A stretch of DNA of 64,000 nt from Metellina segmentata (taxonomy: Eukaryota > Arthropoda > Arachnida > Araneae > Tetragnathidae): positions 92,994,078-93,058,077 of the forward strand of contig OX375879.1 of the NCBI GenBank assembly GCA_947359465.1, given 5' to 3'. Within the stretch, counting starts at the first letter, position 1; each line of letters begins with the position of its first letter. The translations under genes and the position numbers were made by a program. Below, piece after piece: positions 48,037 through 59,560 of the stretch. The notes beneath the pieces are model-generated. The model was not told the origin of the DNA, made no database searches, and was given only the letters and a program-made list of their open reading frames with translations.

Positions 48037-49231
48037 GGAAATGGTAATGGTAATTTTAGTTAACGTCGTACTGGAGCAACACAACGGACTATTGACGACG
48101 GTCCGGGATCAGTCCCTTAAGAAAAAGATTCGAGGACAACACCTCGTAATTTTGAACCACGGTCAGATGACGGAGCAACTCCTGAGTTGTTACCCCACTT
48201 TACAAACTTCCCCACCAACTCAACGTGAGGACTTTCGGCCACGACAGATTTAAGGTAATTAAAGGTAATTTTAGTTAACGTCGTACTGTAGCAACACAAC
48301 GGACTATTGACGACGGTCCGGGATCAGTCCCTTAAGAAAAAGATTCGAGGACAACACCTCGTAATTTTGAACCACGGTCAGATGACGAAGCAACTCCTGA
48401 GTTGTTACCCCACTTTACAAACTTCCCCACCAACCCAACGTGAGGACTTTCGGCCACGACAGATTTAAGGTAATTAATGGTAATTTTAGTTAACGTCGTA
48501 CTGTAGCAACACAACGGACTATTGACGACGGTCCGGGATCAGTCCCTTAAGAAACAGATTCGAGGACAACACCTCGTAATTTTGAACCACGGTCAGATGA
48601 CGAAGCAACTCCTGAGTTGTTACCCCACTTTACAAACTTCCACACCAACCCAACGTGAGGACTTTCGGCCACGACAGATTTAAGGTAATTAAAGGTAATT
48701 TTAGTTAACGTCGTACTGTAGCAACACAACGGACTATTGACGACGGTCCGGGATCAGTCCCTTAAGGAAAAGATCCGATTACAACACCTCGTAATTTTGA
48801 ACCACGGTCAGATGACGAATCAACTCCTGAGTTGTTACCCCACTTTACAAACTTCCCCACCAACCCAACGTGAGGACTTTCGGCCACGACAGATTTAAGG
48901 TAATTAAAGGTAATTTTAGTTAACGTCGTACTGTAGCAACACAACGGACTATTGACGACGGTCCGGGATCAGTCCCTTAAGGAAAAGATCCGATTACAAC
49001 ATCTCGTAAATTTGAACCACGGTCAGATGACGAAGCAACTCCTGAGTTGTGACCCCACTTTACAAACTTCCACACCAACCTAACGTGAGGACTTTCGGCC
49101 ACGACAGATTTAAGGTGCACAAGCCGCCTCAGCACCATACGCTTACAAAAATCTATGCCCAGACCCGGATTCGAACTAGGAACCTTCCGATCTAGAGGCT
49201 TACTCCTTAACCACTATACCGGTTGGTAGGC
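48037..49231 (-). mobile_element. SINE1a with body repeated five times
   Basis: On the minus strand there is one tRNA-like head (49120-49231, B box gattcgaact side visible, head start complementary to 49231), one adjoining body, then four further headless bodies, ending in the tail at 48037. The period is 215 bp throughout ('taattttagttaacgtcgta' at 48051, 48266, 48481, 48696 and 48911). An 11-bp target duplication flanks the whole, tatttccgagt (48026-48036) and tatttcctagt (49232-49242), one mismatch. Repeated 60-codon ORFs here are artefacts. Confidence 0.95.
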
Positions 49232-49242
49232 TATTTCCTAGT

Positions 49243-49983
49243 AACGCAGACATTTGGATATGTTGTAGTCCAAATGTCGATATTATTACATCCGCATACT
49301 AGTAGACGGTACCCCCGTTTCAGTTTCAGATGACACACATTCCGTGCATGACACTACTTTGCTATAGTCACCGTCTCCCGAAACAGCGTTTCAAAAATGC
49401 ATCACTCCAATTCAATAAAGAGCTCTCAATTCAGATAAAGCGACTTTTGTTTTATAAATGACGGAGCACATTGCCACTGCCGGCAATTTATCTGGCTTCC
49501 GAAGTATTACAGCGGATTAATATTGCACCACTGCGTCGCTGCAGCAACTATAAGCGAACGCAGCCCAGCGGAAAGCAGTCACGATTCATAATCTTTCCAT
49601 TAGCCACTCTCAGGTTGGAATTTCACTTGCCTTCTAAATCTTCTTAATGATCCTTTACGGAGAAAGTCCTAACGAGAAATCAATCTCGCTGCAATTCCCC
49701 ACACTAATTATTTGCATTTGCGGTTTTGTAAAAAGTGGGAGTGTGTTAAGACTTCGAAGGAACATTTCCGCGGAAAAGGAAAGAGGGGTGTCGGTCCCTT
49801 ATTTGGAACTCGCGCCGGGAGTTTAATGCTCTGTTGTTGCCGTAATCTGCGTAACGTGAATACGAATTCGTAGAATTACCGGAAATTTCACGGAAATGGA
49901 CTGTAAATGGTTGTTTTAGAACGCGCCATTTGCTTTTAAAAAGGCTTTGATCTGAAAAGGAGTATTTTTATCTCTAACGACTT
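49243..49983. other. non-repetitive block, moderate GC
   Basis: 49440-49620 is balanced in composition (for example 'cactgcgtcgctgcagcaac') with no ORF. It could be a conserved regulatory block, which only cross-species comparison would show. Confidence 0.3.
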
Positions 49984-51229
49984 TCGATAAGTAATGGTCG
50001 TATTTCATGACGAATATATAGTGTGTTTGTGCGTATGTGTATACGATCGGATTTCCTAACCTTTGAACGTTCTTTTGTGATTCATTTCAAAAGAATGAAT
50101 GTGTCAAATAAAAGTTGAATGCAAAAATATTTCTCTCGTACAATTTATTCTCTTATTTTTTTAAAAGAGTCTCAAAATTGGAACAGTGCATGTATTTGCC
50201 TGCTGTCCAAGTAGGTTCAAATTTCAGCTTGTAAAAGCATTGGTGTTGTTGGATGTCCTTTTAGGAGCAACTGTAGAATAACCACTGGTATTTCATCTCA
50301 AGTAGCAACTAGTTCGCCAATTATTGAGTCCAAGAGGCTAGTGGTGTAAGCAATTGAAAAAATAAATTTATTGAAAACGATAAGGTAATGGCCTTATTTC
50401 ATGATAAATATCTCGTGTGTTTGTGTATGTGTACATAATCGGATAGCCTAACCTCTGAACGTTTCTCTATACCTGTACAAAGTCCCAAATAAGGAATCCT
50501 CTGGACCTCGGCCATTCCGGATTTCGGACTTTCCAAAATTCAGATTATTTAAATTTTTTGTAAAAAAATACCTTATTTCTCTCTCCCCTCCCCTTCGGGC
50601 GAATTTTGCATTTGCAACATTAAAATAGCAAATATATAAATTGGAATAATTTAAAAAAAAAAAGAAAAAAAAAAACTTTCTATTACAATGCAACAAATTT
50701 TAATTGCAAATCTTCAAATTTTTCTGTGGGGGTATTTTCTCTGACCATGTCTGTCTGTATTTTTTGTTGTTTCTTCAATTAGGTCCATGTTTTACTCCTT
50801 GTTCTTTAAAATTTGTTGGAAATACGTAAAAAAGTGAGAAAAACCAAAAAAAAAAAAAAAAAAAAAAAAACACGGCGGTTAGCAAAACGTCCGGATTTTG
50901 GACAATTCCGGATTTGGGACTAGTACTGTTTCAAAAGATTGAATGTGTCAAGTAAAAGTTGAATGCACGAATATTTCATTCGCACAACAATTTATTCTCT
51001 TATTTTGTTAAAATAGTTGCCAAATTGTAACAGTGCATGGCGTTTGTCTACCGTCCAAGTAGGTTTCAATTTCGGTTTGTAAGAACATTGATATTGGTGA
51101 TGGTCCCTGTTTGTAGCATCGGTGGCATAACCACTTAGTACTTCCTCTTAAATAGCCACCTGTTCGCCAATTATTGGGCCGATGAGTCTGGTGGTGTAAG
51201 CAATTAAAAACATAAATATATTGAAAACG
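49984..51229. repeat. tandem dimer of a ~395-bp unit
   Basis: Unit A (49984-50378) and unit B (50379-51229, interrupted) both run from 'gataaggtaatgg', through 'ctaacctNtgaacgtt', 'gaatgtgtcaaNtaaaagtt', 'acagtgcatg' and 'tcgccaattattg', to 'gtaagcaattNaaaaa'. Unit B is split by a 446-bp MITE; without it B is about 404 bp. The adjacency without spacer indicates local tandem duplication. Confidence 0.88.
50478..50923. mobile_element. Tigger-like MITE
   Basis: Inserted at TA (50476-50477, 50924-50925). Left end caaagtcccaaataaggaat, right end the complement of ctagtcccaaatccggaatt. A second 'cattccggatttcggacttt' lies just inside the left end. TA target and 'agtcccaaatccgg' ends suit the Tigger/pogo group. 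It contains an A25 run (50846-50870) and a T-poor purine tract (50650-50676). No transposase. Confidence 0.75.
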
Positions 51230-51673
51230 TGCAGACTAGGGTTGCACCACTTCATGAAGCCCAAGCAAGATTTCTTACCTCCCACCTTTTTTCCCGCCCG
51301 TAGTTACTCAGACTGTAAAATCGTGTATATCAACCGGTGGATCGAGAGTTCAAAACTACTCGCATGGTATATTTTAATTGAATTCCATGCACGTAAGAAC
51401 AATCATGCCCGTCATTAGCAATTTGATCAAGATCCCATTCTGTGTTTCATATTGTTAACGGGGCGTCCACTTTTTTTCTTCACCGAAAGAGCTGAAACAA
51501 TGGAAAGGTTCTTTAATGCAACAGGAGAATAATTTTGAACAGAACACAAATAGAAAACATTAAATATTTTTATGAAGACAGGAAGCATTTTCATTTTAGT
51601 TTATTGTGACACTGCAGGATTAACTCATCGTACCATAGAACAAAATAAAATAATAGCCTTCGAAACTTATAAA
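51230..51673. other. unassigned stretch
   Basis: Nothing recognised; one 65-codon ORF without a motif. Confidence 0.4.
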
Positions 51674-51675
51674 TA

Positions 51676-52272
51676 CACTACCCTACAATAATGGACCGGA
51701 CAGCATGATATGATGGTATAAGGGAAATAATGCATGCTTTAATAGGGGGATGGTCCCCCACGTGCTGCAATTACACTAGCAACCCTTCTGGGCATACTTT
51801 CAACAAGGTTTTGATACACAGCTATGTGTATTTATGTAGAATGTCGCCAGCTCAGCTGTAGATTTCGGACGTGGTTCCCTGGTCCGTAAGCGTCGCTCTA
51901 ATCTCTCGTTTCACAAATGTTCTATGGGGTTTAGGTCGGGAGTCTGAGCAGGCCAGGGAAGACGTTTTACATGCATATCTTGATACCACTGCTTGACAGA
52001 GGCTGCAACATGACACGGAGCGCTGTAGTACTGAAAGTAACATTCGTTCATTCCATAACATTGGCGTAATACATTCCCATAACACCCATAACATTCCATA
52101 ACCAGAGCGTAGGAAGAACATGATTGTCCAAAATGTTCATGTTGGCGTCGGCGTTCAATTGACCAGGAACAACATGTAAAGGTCCCAGGCCATACCACTA
52201 AAAACACCCCCAAACAAGTAGTGGTATTATATGCAAATCCGCTGGCGTCCGATCCATTATTGAAAGGTAGTA
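51676..52272 (-). mobile_element. Tc1-type element, deleted (same family as 39043)
   Basis: The left terminus cactaccctacaataatgg follows TA (51674-51675); the right terminus is a decayed complement ending at 52272 before TA. At 597 bp it keeps only the 3' part of the transposase gene on the minus strand. Confidence 0.88.
51740..52215 (-). pseudogene. Tc1 transposase C-terminal part, broken
   Basis: Minus-strand frames show 'LPTLWL'-like sequence in one frame, then 'ECYFQYYSAPCHVAAS' and 'PAQTPDLNPIEHL' in another. The second catalytic Asp seen as 'FQDDNA' in the sister copy at 39114 is replaced by Tyr here. A local duplication around 'cataacattccataac' (about 52050-52100) disturbs the frame just before it, and more frameshifts follow 'IEHL'. 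It cannot encode an active enzyme. Confidence 0.85.
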
Positions 52273-52317
52273 TATCGAAGTCGATTTAACATCTCATTCT
52301 CATATTACGTTTTACAA

Positions 52318-52621
52318 GTAGGTAGTTGAATTTACCCTGTACTGAAGCAACACAACCGGCTTTTGGATAAGATCCATAATCAATCAAGAATGGAAAAATC
52401 CGAGGACAACATCTAGTAATTTTCAGATGACGAGGTTACCACTTGAGTCGGCCACACATTTTTTTATCTTTCCGATCCCGCTAAAGTGAGGACATTTGAA
52501 ACTACGACAGATTTAACGTGCACCAGTTACCACATATATGACTGTCTTTGATCGGATCGAGTTTCGAACTCAACCCTCCGGTAGCTAATCCACGACGTAA
52601 CCACCTAATCTGCTGCGACCC
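52318..52621 (-). mobile_element. SINE1b, nearly full length
   Basis: Reversed: a tail/3' end with 'ccctgtactgaagcaacaca', the body ('ccgaggacaacatctagtaa', 'aaagtgaggacatttgaaac'), then 'gcaccagttaccacatatat' and a head with 'gagtttcgaactcaaccctc' and 'ggtagctaatccacgacgta'. No clear target duplication. Moderately diverged. Confidence 0.85.
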
Positions 52622-54437
52622 CTATCACCAGTGACAGAAATTATATAGCTTGACTTATATAAAAAGGGAACTTTTGTGAAGATGCTCTTTAAATTCATTT
52701 GTATGAAATTGTTTTCTATCCTTGGATATTAAAAAATGTCGAGAAAAATGTTTCCTGCTGAAATAGTTCGCTTGGAAAATATTTGGAACAATTTTTCTAT
52801 ATTAGTTCTTATCAAGCATTGACTGAAATTTTTCCTTCACTTTCATAGCTGTAATTCCTCTTCTAGTAGATTATTTTATTTCTTGAAAAGTGATGGTTCA
52901 CTGTTTCTTTTTTTGTCTTCTGAAAGTAAAAAGATAATCTTCAGAAATGGTTACATTTGAAAGGGACTTCATGTTGCTATATGAACATAATTAAATTTGA
53001 AAGTATTAGACCATTTTCAATCTATTTACATACAGTTTATTGTTTTCTATCAAAGGAAGATTTGGTTTTTATATATTTCGATAGAAAGAAATCGGGAGCT
53101 ACATACAGAAGTAAACACTTTAAATATGAATATATTTTGGAAATTTCAATACTTGTGATATGTATTGGTAAATAATCATGATCAAAACTATAAGCAACAA
53201 TGCTTTATATGTTATTTTTATAACGGAATTTTGTTGTATATCTTACAAATCAAAGTTATCTGCAAATAATTTAATAATTTAAGTTTTTCCACCAGTTAGT
53301 CAAACTTTAACAAAGAATTTTATAATCCTGTTCTTTTCCCTCTACAGTTTCAATGATTGATAAAGGTGAGATGAGAGGGTTTAATACGATGACTCCCATT
53401 TATAAAAGAAAATTTTAAACAAAAATTTTGTTTGAATTAGTTGGAACCTCAGTTTGAAAATTGCTGCAATGGTATAACATAAGTACAAAAACAATTTTGA
53501 AGATGTGTGGTTAATGAGCTGTTTTAACTTTTTTCTTTATCCTTACTGTGAAATCCTTTTATAATAACCATCCTAAATATTCATTCTTTAAAACGGGTAG
53601 TGTCGATATACGAGTACGAGTAATTAAATGAAGCCATTTCGGCACAGTTTCGATTCTATTGATTCATAAGAACGGAATCCCAATGAATTCCCTTATTTTA
53701 TACTTATTAAAGTGAAGCATGAATGAAAAATTTAGCACATCTACTCCGAATCCCTCTATTTAAGCCCTACTCATGAGAAGATAGAGAAAGTTAAGATGTT
53801 TTCAATACTTTTTAATTTTTATACAGAAAAAATTTACTTTTATGTATTAGGATATTAGAAGTACGAATTCCAAGGTCATTATTTTTCGAAACGTTCCGAT
53901 TTAATTCTTGCTCTTGTAGAAAATAATTATATAGCTAGTATTCTATTTCAGAAAACATGAACGATCGAAAACTTATATAATATTATTTAAAATAAATTTA
54001 TTCTTAAAATATTTGTTAACACCAAGATTGCAGACAAAACAAAAAGAGCTAAAATCATGGATCTACGAAATCTGGAATTTCTACAGAATATTTGTGTTTC
54101 TTTATTTTATATTAGGATCATGATTGCCTTGAAAACATTTTTAGAACATGTGAACAAATTAAAGAGAAGCCATACCCCAAAGTTATTTACCTTGCATGGT
54201 TAGTAAGAGTTTTATGGCCCTAAGTCCAATAATTTACGTTGCATGGAGATACGAAACTAAATCTAGTGTTAATGAATGGCCAAACTAGGGATAATTTGTG
54301 TACAATCGGGTTACACCCATTTGAATCGGGATAAGTCTTATTCTCTTATTCCTCCTCTATGGCACTACTACTACCACTCATGAACTTTGTTATTCATAAT
54401 GTGAAAACAGTTGTCAGAGAGAGAACTTACTTCATTT
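52622..54437. other. 1.8 kb AT-rich, no gene seen
   Basis: One 72-codon ORF (52957-53175) lacks any motif. No repeat ends. Confidence 0.45.
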
Positions 54438-55146
54438 TTACCCTCAGTGTCTAGTGTGCTAGTCTGCGTTTGTGCTTTCCCTGCACACACTCCACTCGTC
54501 TTGAATTTAGTAAAATGATTTGGTTAAACTGATTAACGTGCTTAGAAGACTAATAGCTTAAATTCTATTGCAGAAAGTCCCATAAGTTCTGTTGAAGCCT
54601 TCTATTTTAGGCTATTTCTACCTCAATGTCTAGTGTACTAGTCTGCGTTTGTGCTTTCCCTGCACACACTCCACTCGTCTTGAATTTAGTAAAAGGATTT
54701 GGTTAAACTGATTAACGTGCTTAGAAGACTAATAGCTTAAATTCTATTGCAGAAAGTCCCATAAGTTCTGTTGAAGCCTTCTATTTTAGGCTATTTCTAC
54801 CTCAATGTCTAGTGTACTAGTCTGCGTTTGTGCTTTCCCTGCACACACTCCACTCGTCTTGAATTTAGTAAAAGGATTTGGTTAAACTGATTAACGTGCT
54901 TAGAAGACTAATAGCTTAAATTCTATTGCAGAAAGTCCCATAAGTTCTGTTGAAGCCTTCTATTTTAGGCTATTTCTACCTCAATGTCTAGTGTACTAGT
55001 CTGCGTTTGTGCTTTCCCTGCACACACTCCACTCGTCTTGAATTTAGTAAAAGGATTTGGTTAAACTGATTAACGTGCTTAGAAGACTAATAGCTTAAAT
55101 TCTATTGCAGAAAGTCCCATAAGTTCTGTTGAAGCCTTCTATTTTT
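54438..55146. repeat. 179-bp satellite, about 4 copies
   Basis: 'tgtctagtgt' recurs at 54448, 54627, 54806 and 54985, a strict 179-bp period. Copies 2, 3 and 4 appear identical by eye; copy 1 differs at a few sites. There is no similarity to the other repeats in the window. Confidence 0.97.
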
Positions 55147-55249
55147 CGACTGTTCATTACTGTTCATGTGAAACCCAAAACACACAGGACTTTCTGACTC
55201 TATTTGGTAGAGTCCAGGAACTTTAACCATTTGGACGCAAGTTTGGTTC

Positions 55250-55455
55250 GTAGGACTTTACGGCGTCAGGGAAAAATTTGCAAAGGTGTGTCAAATACCT
55301 AAGACAATCTCAAGTAATGGACATTCACACACAAAGTTTTACTGAAACAAGAAGAGAGTAATACACCCAAGGGAAGTTCAGAAATTTAATTTGCGCTGCT
55401 TACAACTCGCAGGTTGCTAACGCACTGGGCAAACGCACTAGACCAATTAGGCGCA
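55250..55455 (-). mobile_element. SINE2, diverged
   Basis: On the minus strand a head 'ttagcaacctgcgagttgta' with 'gcgcaaattaaatttctgaa' leads into 'cttgtttcagtaaaactttg' and 'tgtccattacttgagattg', parallel to the copy at 41345-41583. The B box is decayed. Confidence 0.6.
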
Positions 55456-56533
55456 AATAACTTTGAACTTAAATTAAAGTAAGTTTTAGAGGTATTAGGA
55501 GAAAAAATTGGTGGCGTAATGCCAAATGTCTGGCGTTTGATATCATTATTATCCAACAACCTAACTAAATTGTTCAGTTGAAAGAACACTACTAGAATAA
55601 CAATACATTTTTTGAACTTTGACAAGATGCCAATCAATTTGGCAGAAATATTGGTATTTTTGAAAACAAGGTTTCGTCATAAACTGTATAAACTAACCCT
55701 AAATCTTCACCCAGTTGGTGTTTTTAAACTTCCATCGACTTGTTCCGAATTCTTAATTAAAGCCGATTAACCGACCTTCCTGCACAGTGATAAAGTTATT
55801 AATTCCGCCGGAATGTTTAATTACATGTTTTCCACACAATAGTTTCACCCCGGTCTTCGCTCAGCAATGAGGTAAATTTAATTAAAGCTATAAACAATCT
55901 TTTACGTTCTGTTGTAACCAGACTTTTGTGTTGTTGGTGGCAGTGAAAATATTTCACCACACACCTTTCTGTTCGTTATCTTGTGTGGACATTATAAAAA
56001 ATGGTGAATAAACTGGATACTAATTGCCTTCGTTCCGAGAGTAACTTTTTGGAACTTTTCTTTCAGAATTCGTATCGTGACTTTGTTGGCAAATGGCCAG
56101 TAAAGCGGCTGTGATGGCTGGGTGCGGGAGGAGGGATTATTTAACGTGGTGGGGACTTTATCATGATTTATTTGGGGAGAAATCTATATTTTATTTCAAT
56201 TCTGGAGATTTTTGAAATGTTTTATTCATTCGGGAGCTACACTTTATTCTAATGTCTGGGGAATAATGTTACATGAGTACGGTGTGGTCGTAAATTTTTG
56301 TCGGTTTCTCTCTCCAATCAGTGTTAGCATTACTCTGCATAATGGAAATGGTCGCTTCAGCTGCTGTCCACTTTACATTACATTGCGTACTGAGTATGTC
56401 ACACTCACAGAAAAACTTTTTTGGAGTGAGGATAGGTTTGTCATTTCGTCCTCAATTGCACTCGGTACTGTAACGTACTGGGATAAAAATTGAGTCTCGG
56501 CGAATGGATTTAACTGTGGAAAAAGCTTTCAAG
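55456..56533. other. non-repetitive stretch, ATTA-rich block
   Basis: 55750-55890 holds several homeodomain-type cores ('cttaattaaagcc', 'gccgattaacc', 'gtttaattaca', 'tttaattaaagc'). In this AT-rich background that is weak evidence. A 93-codon ORF (56212-56493) has no motif. Confidence 0.3.
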
Positions 56534-57200
56534 CTAACAGAACCTATTGAACAAATTTCAATTTACTTTTTGAAGTATTTGATGTACTTTAACCTATTTA
56601 CGAGTAATGTGGTATGGTTTCAACTAACAACACACATATAGTGGCTAAATAATGTTTGAAAGAATCCATGTATTCCTTGATCCTATAGATGTGATTAGAT
56701 TGGACATTCTTCAGAAAGATTCTATTAGGGATTTTTCTTGAGCGTCACACGATTTTCGAGTAGTGTGGTGATGCTTTTACTATAGTATATACACAATAGT
56801 ATATACACAATAGTATATACACCATAGTACATACACAATAGTATATAGACAATAGTATATACACAATAGTATATACACAATAGTATATACACAATAGTAT
56901 ATACACAATAGTATAGATTTAGCATAGTGGATAACTAATTACATCTATCGGTTGAAAGAATTCATGGATTCCTTGATACAATAGATGTGATAAGACGTTC
57001 TACAGAAAAGTTCTATCAGTCCTTTCCTACGAGCATTACGAGATTTCCAAGTAGTGTGGTAATACTTTTACCGTACAGTATTATAGATGTGGTTATGTAG
57101 CATAATATGGGTAAACAACCACATCTATTGGTTAAAAAGAATTCATGGATTCCTTGAACTAATAGATGCGGTTGTATTGACCATTCTGGAGAAATGTTCT
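56534..57200. repeat. diverged tandem repeat with a 14-bp array
   Basis: Blocks containing 'gaattcatggattccttga', 'atagatgtgat' and 'agtagtgtggtNatNcttttac' recur at about 56660, 56960 and 57140. The first block is expanded by a 14-bp array (agtatatacacaat, about 9-10 copies, 56784-56915), the source of the spurious 66-codon minus ORF. Confidence 0.8.
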
Positions 57201-58627
57201 ATTTGTCCTTTCCAAAGAAAATAATACATTAGAACGTTTCTATTGTCCTCTTCCTTGGAAGCAACCGAGCCTATGCGGAGTTTGTACACCTTAAGTCTGG
57301 CGGTGATTGGTAGCACCGTAAAGCTTCCTTTATACGGGCTCGAGGATAATGACACATAAACTATCCCCCGAGTCAACATCCATCTACAACTTAGTTGTAG
57401 ATGGTTGTTGCTGGAAACTGATAGAGTTCAGTGCAAAGAACTCCTGCCAGCCTAAGCCCTGTCAGTATGTCAAATTGTATCCGGCCTCCCCTGTCGCCTG
57501 GAAACTATAACATCAGTAATGGCCCCTCTAGTAGATCCAGGGAGGATGGGGAAAGAGCCAGTTACTTCGAATACAGAAACGCATCGGCCTGTGGGTCATA
57601 ACCTGAATAAGATTCGGGGCAGAGGACGGCCAAACCAGGAAGTTTGGCCTTCCGCTGCAAAATCTCTTTGGGTATAGAGCTCTTCCGGCCTTGCAAGGTC
57701 GTGAATTTCCACCTGTGTTTTATCTCAGGCGGGATGTTATCTCAGTATCTCTGTATGTTATCTCAGGGAAAGACTGGGGAACCTCGTTCGGACGATAGAA
57801 GGCCCAAGGACTGATGAGATCACCTATCAACTAACAGAACCTATTGGACAAATTTCAACTTGTAGACCTCAACAGCAATTACTCTCGGAAACCTGGTTCC
57901 GTTCGGGAGAAGCTCACAGCACTGCGAGTTCGAGCCTGGACCGCATTAAGTGAGGGGAAGTACCTAGGAGGTCTATCAAGCAATACATATCGCGGAGTTT
58001 CTGCCGTTGAGTCCTATTATCCATAATGTTCCTGCCCACACGGCCATGGGAAGGTTTGCCTGTTTTTTGTCCCGAGTAACACGAATGTAAGACGGTGAAT
58101 AAAAGTCCCTCCTGTACTAGGCATTTCGCGTAGGTAGACTGGGTGGAATGGCCAGTCACCTCACAGATCAAATTGAATACAACCAGTGGCATATTTTCTC
58201 GTTAGTTAAAAGTTTTGCTAGAAAGGAAGCAGTTTCTATGCAGTGACTTTTTTTAGTCTCTGTCTGCCGTTTATCGCAACAGACATCGTATCAGTTGTCG
58301 CGATGCGGATCTGGTCCTCACTCATCGTAACTACGGGGCCTCCCCTGTATCTATTATGACCTCTACTGGTCGCGTCAGACGAATTGCGCCTCAATTACGA
58401 AAAAAGACACTTTCCTTGGAGTAGGATCCTTTATCCTTTAGAGCTCTTCTGTTGGCCCTCTTCTTGGAATACATGTTTTTGGAATAATTATATAGGCCCA
58501 TTCTCTCTAGTATAGAATCAATTGAAAGGATTCTGTTGGTCTTTTTGGAAGATAAAATCCTTTGGAAAGATTTTTACTCTTTATAATGCCCTACTAACAG
58601 AACATTACTCATTATGACACTACAAAG
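57201..58627. other. GC-richer unassigned stretch
   Basis: 57390-58400 has higher GC than most of the window and is non-repetitive. ORFs of 60-92 codons on both strands show no motif. 57831-57860 repeats 56534-56563 (28 of 30 positions). 58420-58570 again contains pieces of the 'ggattctNttggt' repeat. A decayed retroelement is possible but unproven. Confidence 0.35.
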
Positions 58628-59326
58628 TAGTGATGCGACATCGACAGTAAAACATCGATGTTCAGATGTTTATAATACATCGGCCCCAAAACATCGATGT
58701 TTTTAAAATTCAGTGTATTTAAACTTTTTCCCCCATTTCTTAAAATTGGTTTAGCAACTAGTGATGCTACATCGACAGCAAAACATCGATGTTTTAAAAA
58801 TTGAGTGTATTTAAACTTTTTTCCCCATTTCTTAAAGCTGGTTTATGGACTAGTGATGCTACATCGACAGCAAAACATCGATGTTTTTAAAATTCAGCGT
58901 ATTTAAACTTTTTTTCCCCCATTTCTTAAATTTGGTTTAGCAACTAAGTGATGCTACATTGACAGCAAAACATCGATGATTTAAAAATTCAGTGTATTTA
59001 AACTTTTTTCCCCATTTCTTAAAGCTGGTTTAGCAACTAGTGATGCGACATCGACTCCAATATATCGATATTTTTTATACAACATCACTGTTTTGAAAAC
59101 ATCGACATCAATGTCGCATCCCTACTTTTCAGACCCTTCACTCTTGGCCACTTGGGTCTAAAAGTATGTTCAATTTGCTGATTATAAAAATTATGCTACT
59201 TGGTTATTTTTAAAATTTTTATAACGGTACTTTTTTCATATAAAAATAAAACATCGACCACGTAAAAACACCGACAAGTATAAACATCGATGTTTTGAAA
59301 ACATTGACATCGATGTTGCATCCCTA
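58628..59326. mobile_element. hAT-type MITE with amplified terminus
   Basis: The left end tagtgatgcgacatcgaca and right end 'gatgttgcatcccta' are imperfect inverted termini. 8-bp flanks ctacaaag (58620-58627) and cttcaaag (59327-59334) differ at one base and fit a hAT target duplication. Inside, units of about 92-95 bp (the first spacing 131) each begin with 'tagtgatgcNacatcgac' (58628, 58759, 58851, 58946, 59038). Confidence 0.82.
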
Positions 59327-59334
59327 CTTCAAAG

Positions 59335-59469
59335 GCCAGTTTGTGAACCACTTTGCGTTGCCCTGCTGTACCATGCGGGGTGAGTTTCATGTTATACCTC
59401 ACATTCGTACCATGCATCCAAAGTCCACGTCGTTTATGTAGGCTGCATCTTCTGTGGTAAGGCATTTTC
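59335..59469. other. unassigned gap between elements
   Basis: Short; nothing recognised. Confidence 0.4.
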
Positions 59470-59560
59470 AGACGGAAATTGCCTTACTCCGGATTCGAGT
59501 CACGAACCTTTCGATCCAGAAACCAACACTCTGGATCGTCAGCAATATACTGATCGGTGT
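59470..59560 (-). mobile_element. SINE1a head remnant
   Basis: Reversed, 'caccgatcagtatattgctg', 'gttggtttctggatcgaaag' and 'gactcgaatccgg' (a decayed B box) match the 1a head. No body follows. Confidence 0.6.

Noticed and set aside
57810..57835. hammerhead ribozyme core 'ctgatgag'
   Set aside because: The partner 'gaaa' and required helices are not found nearby.
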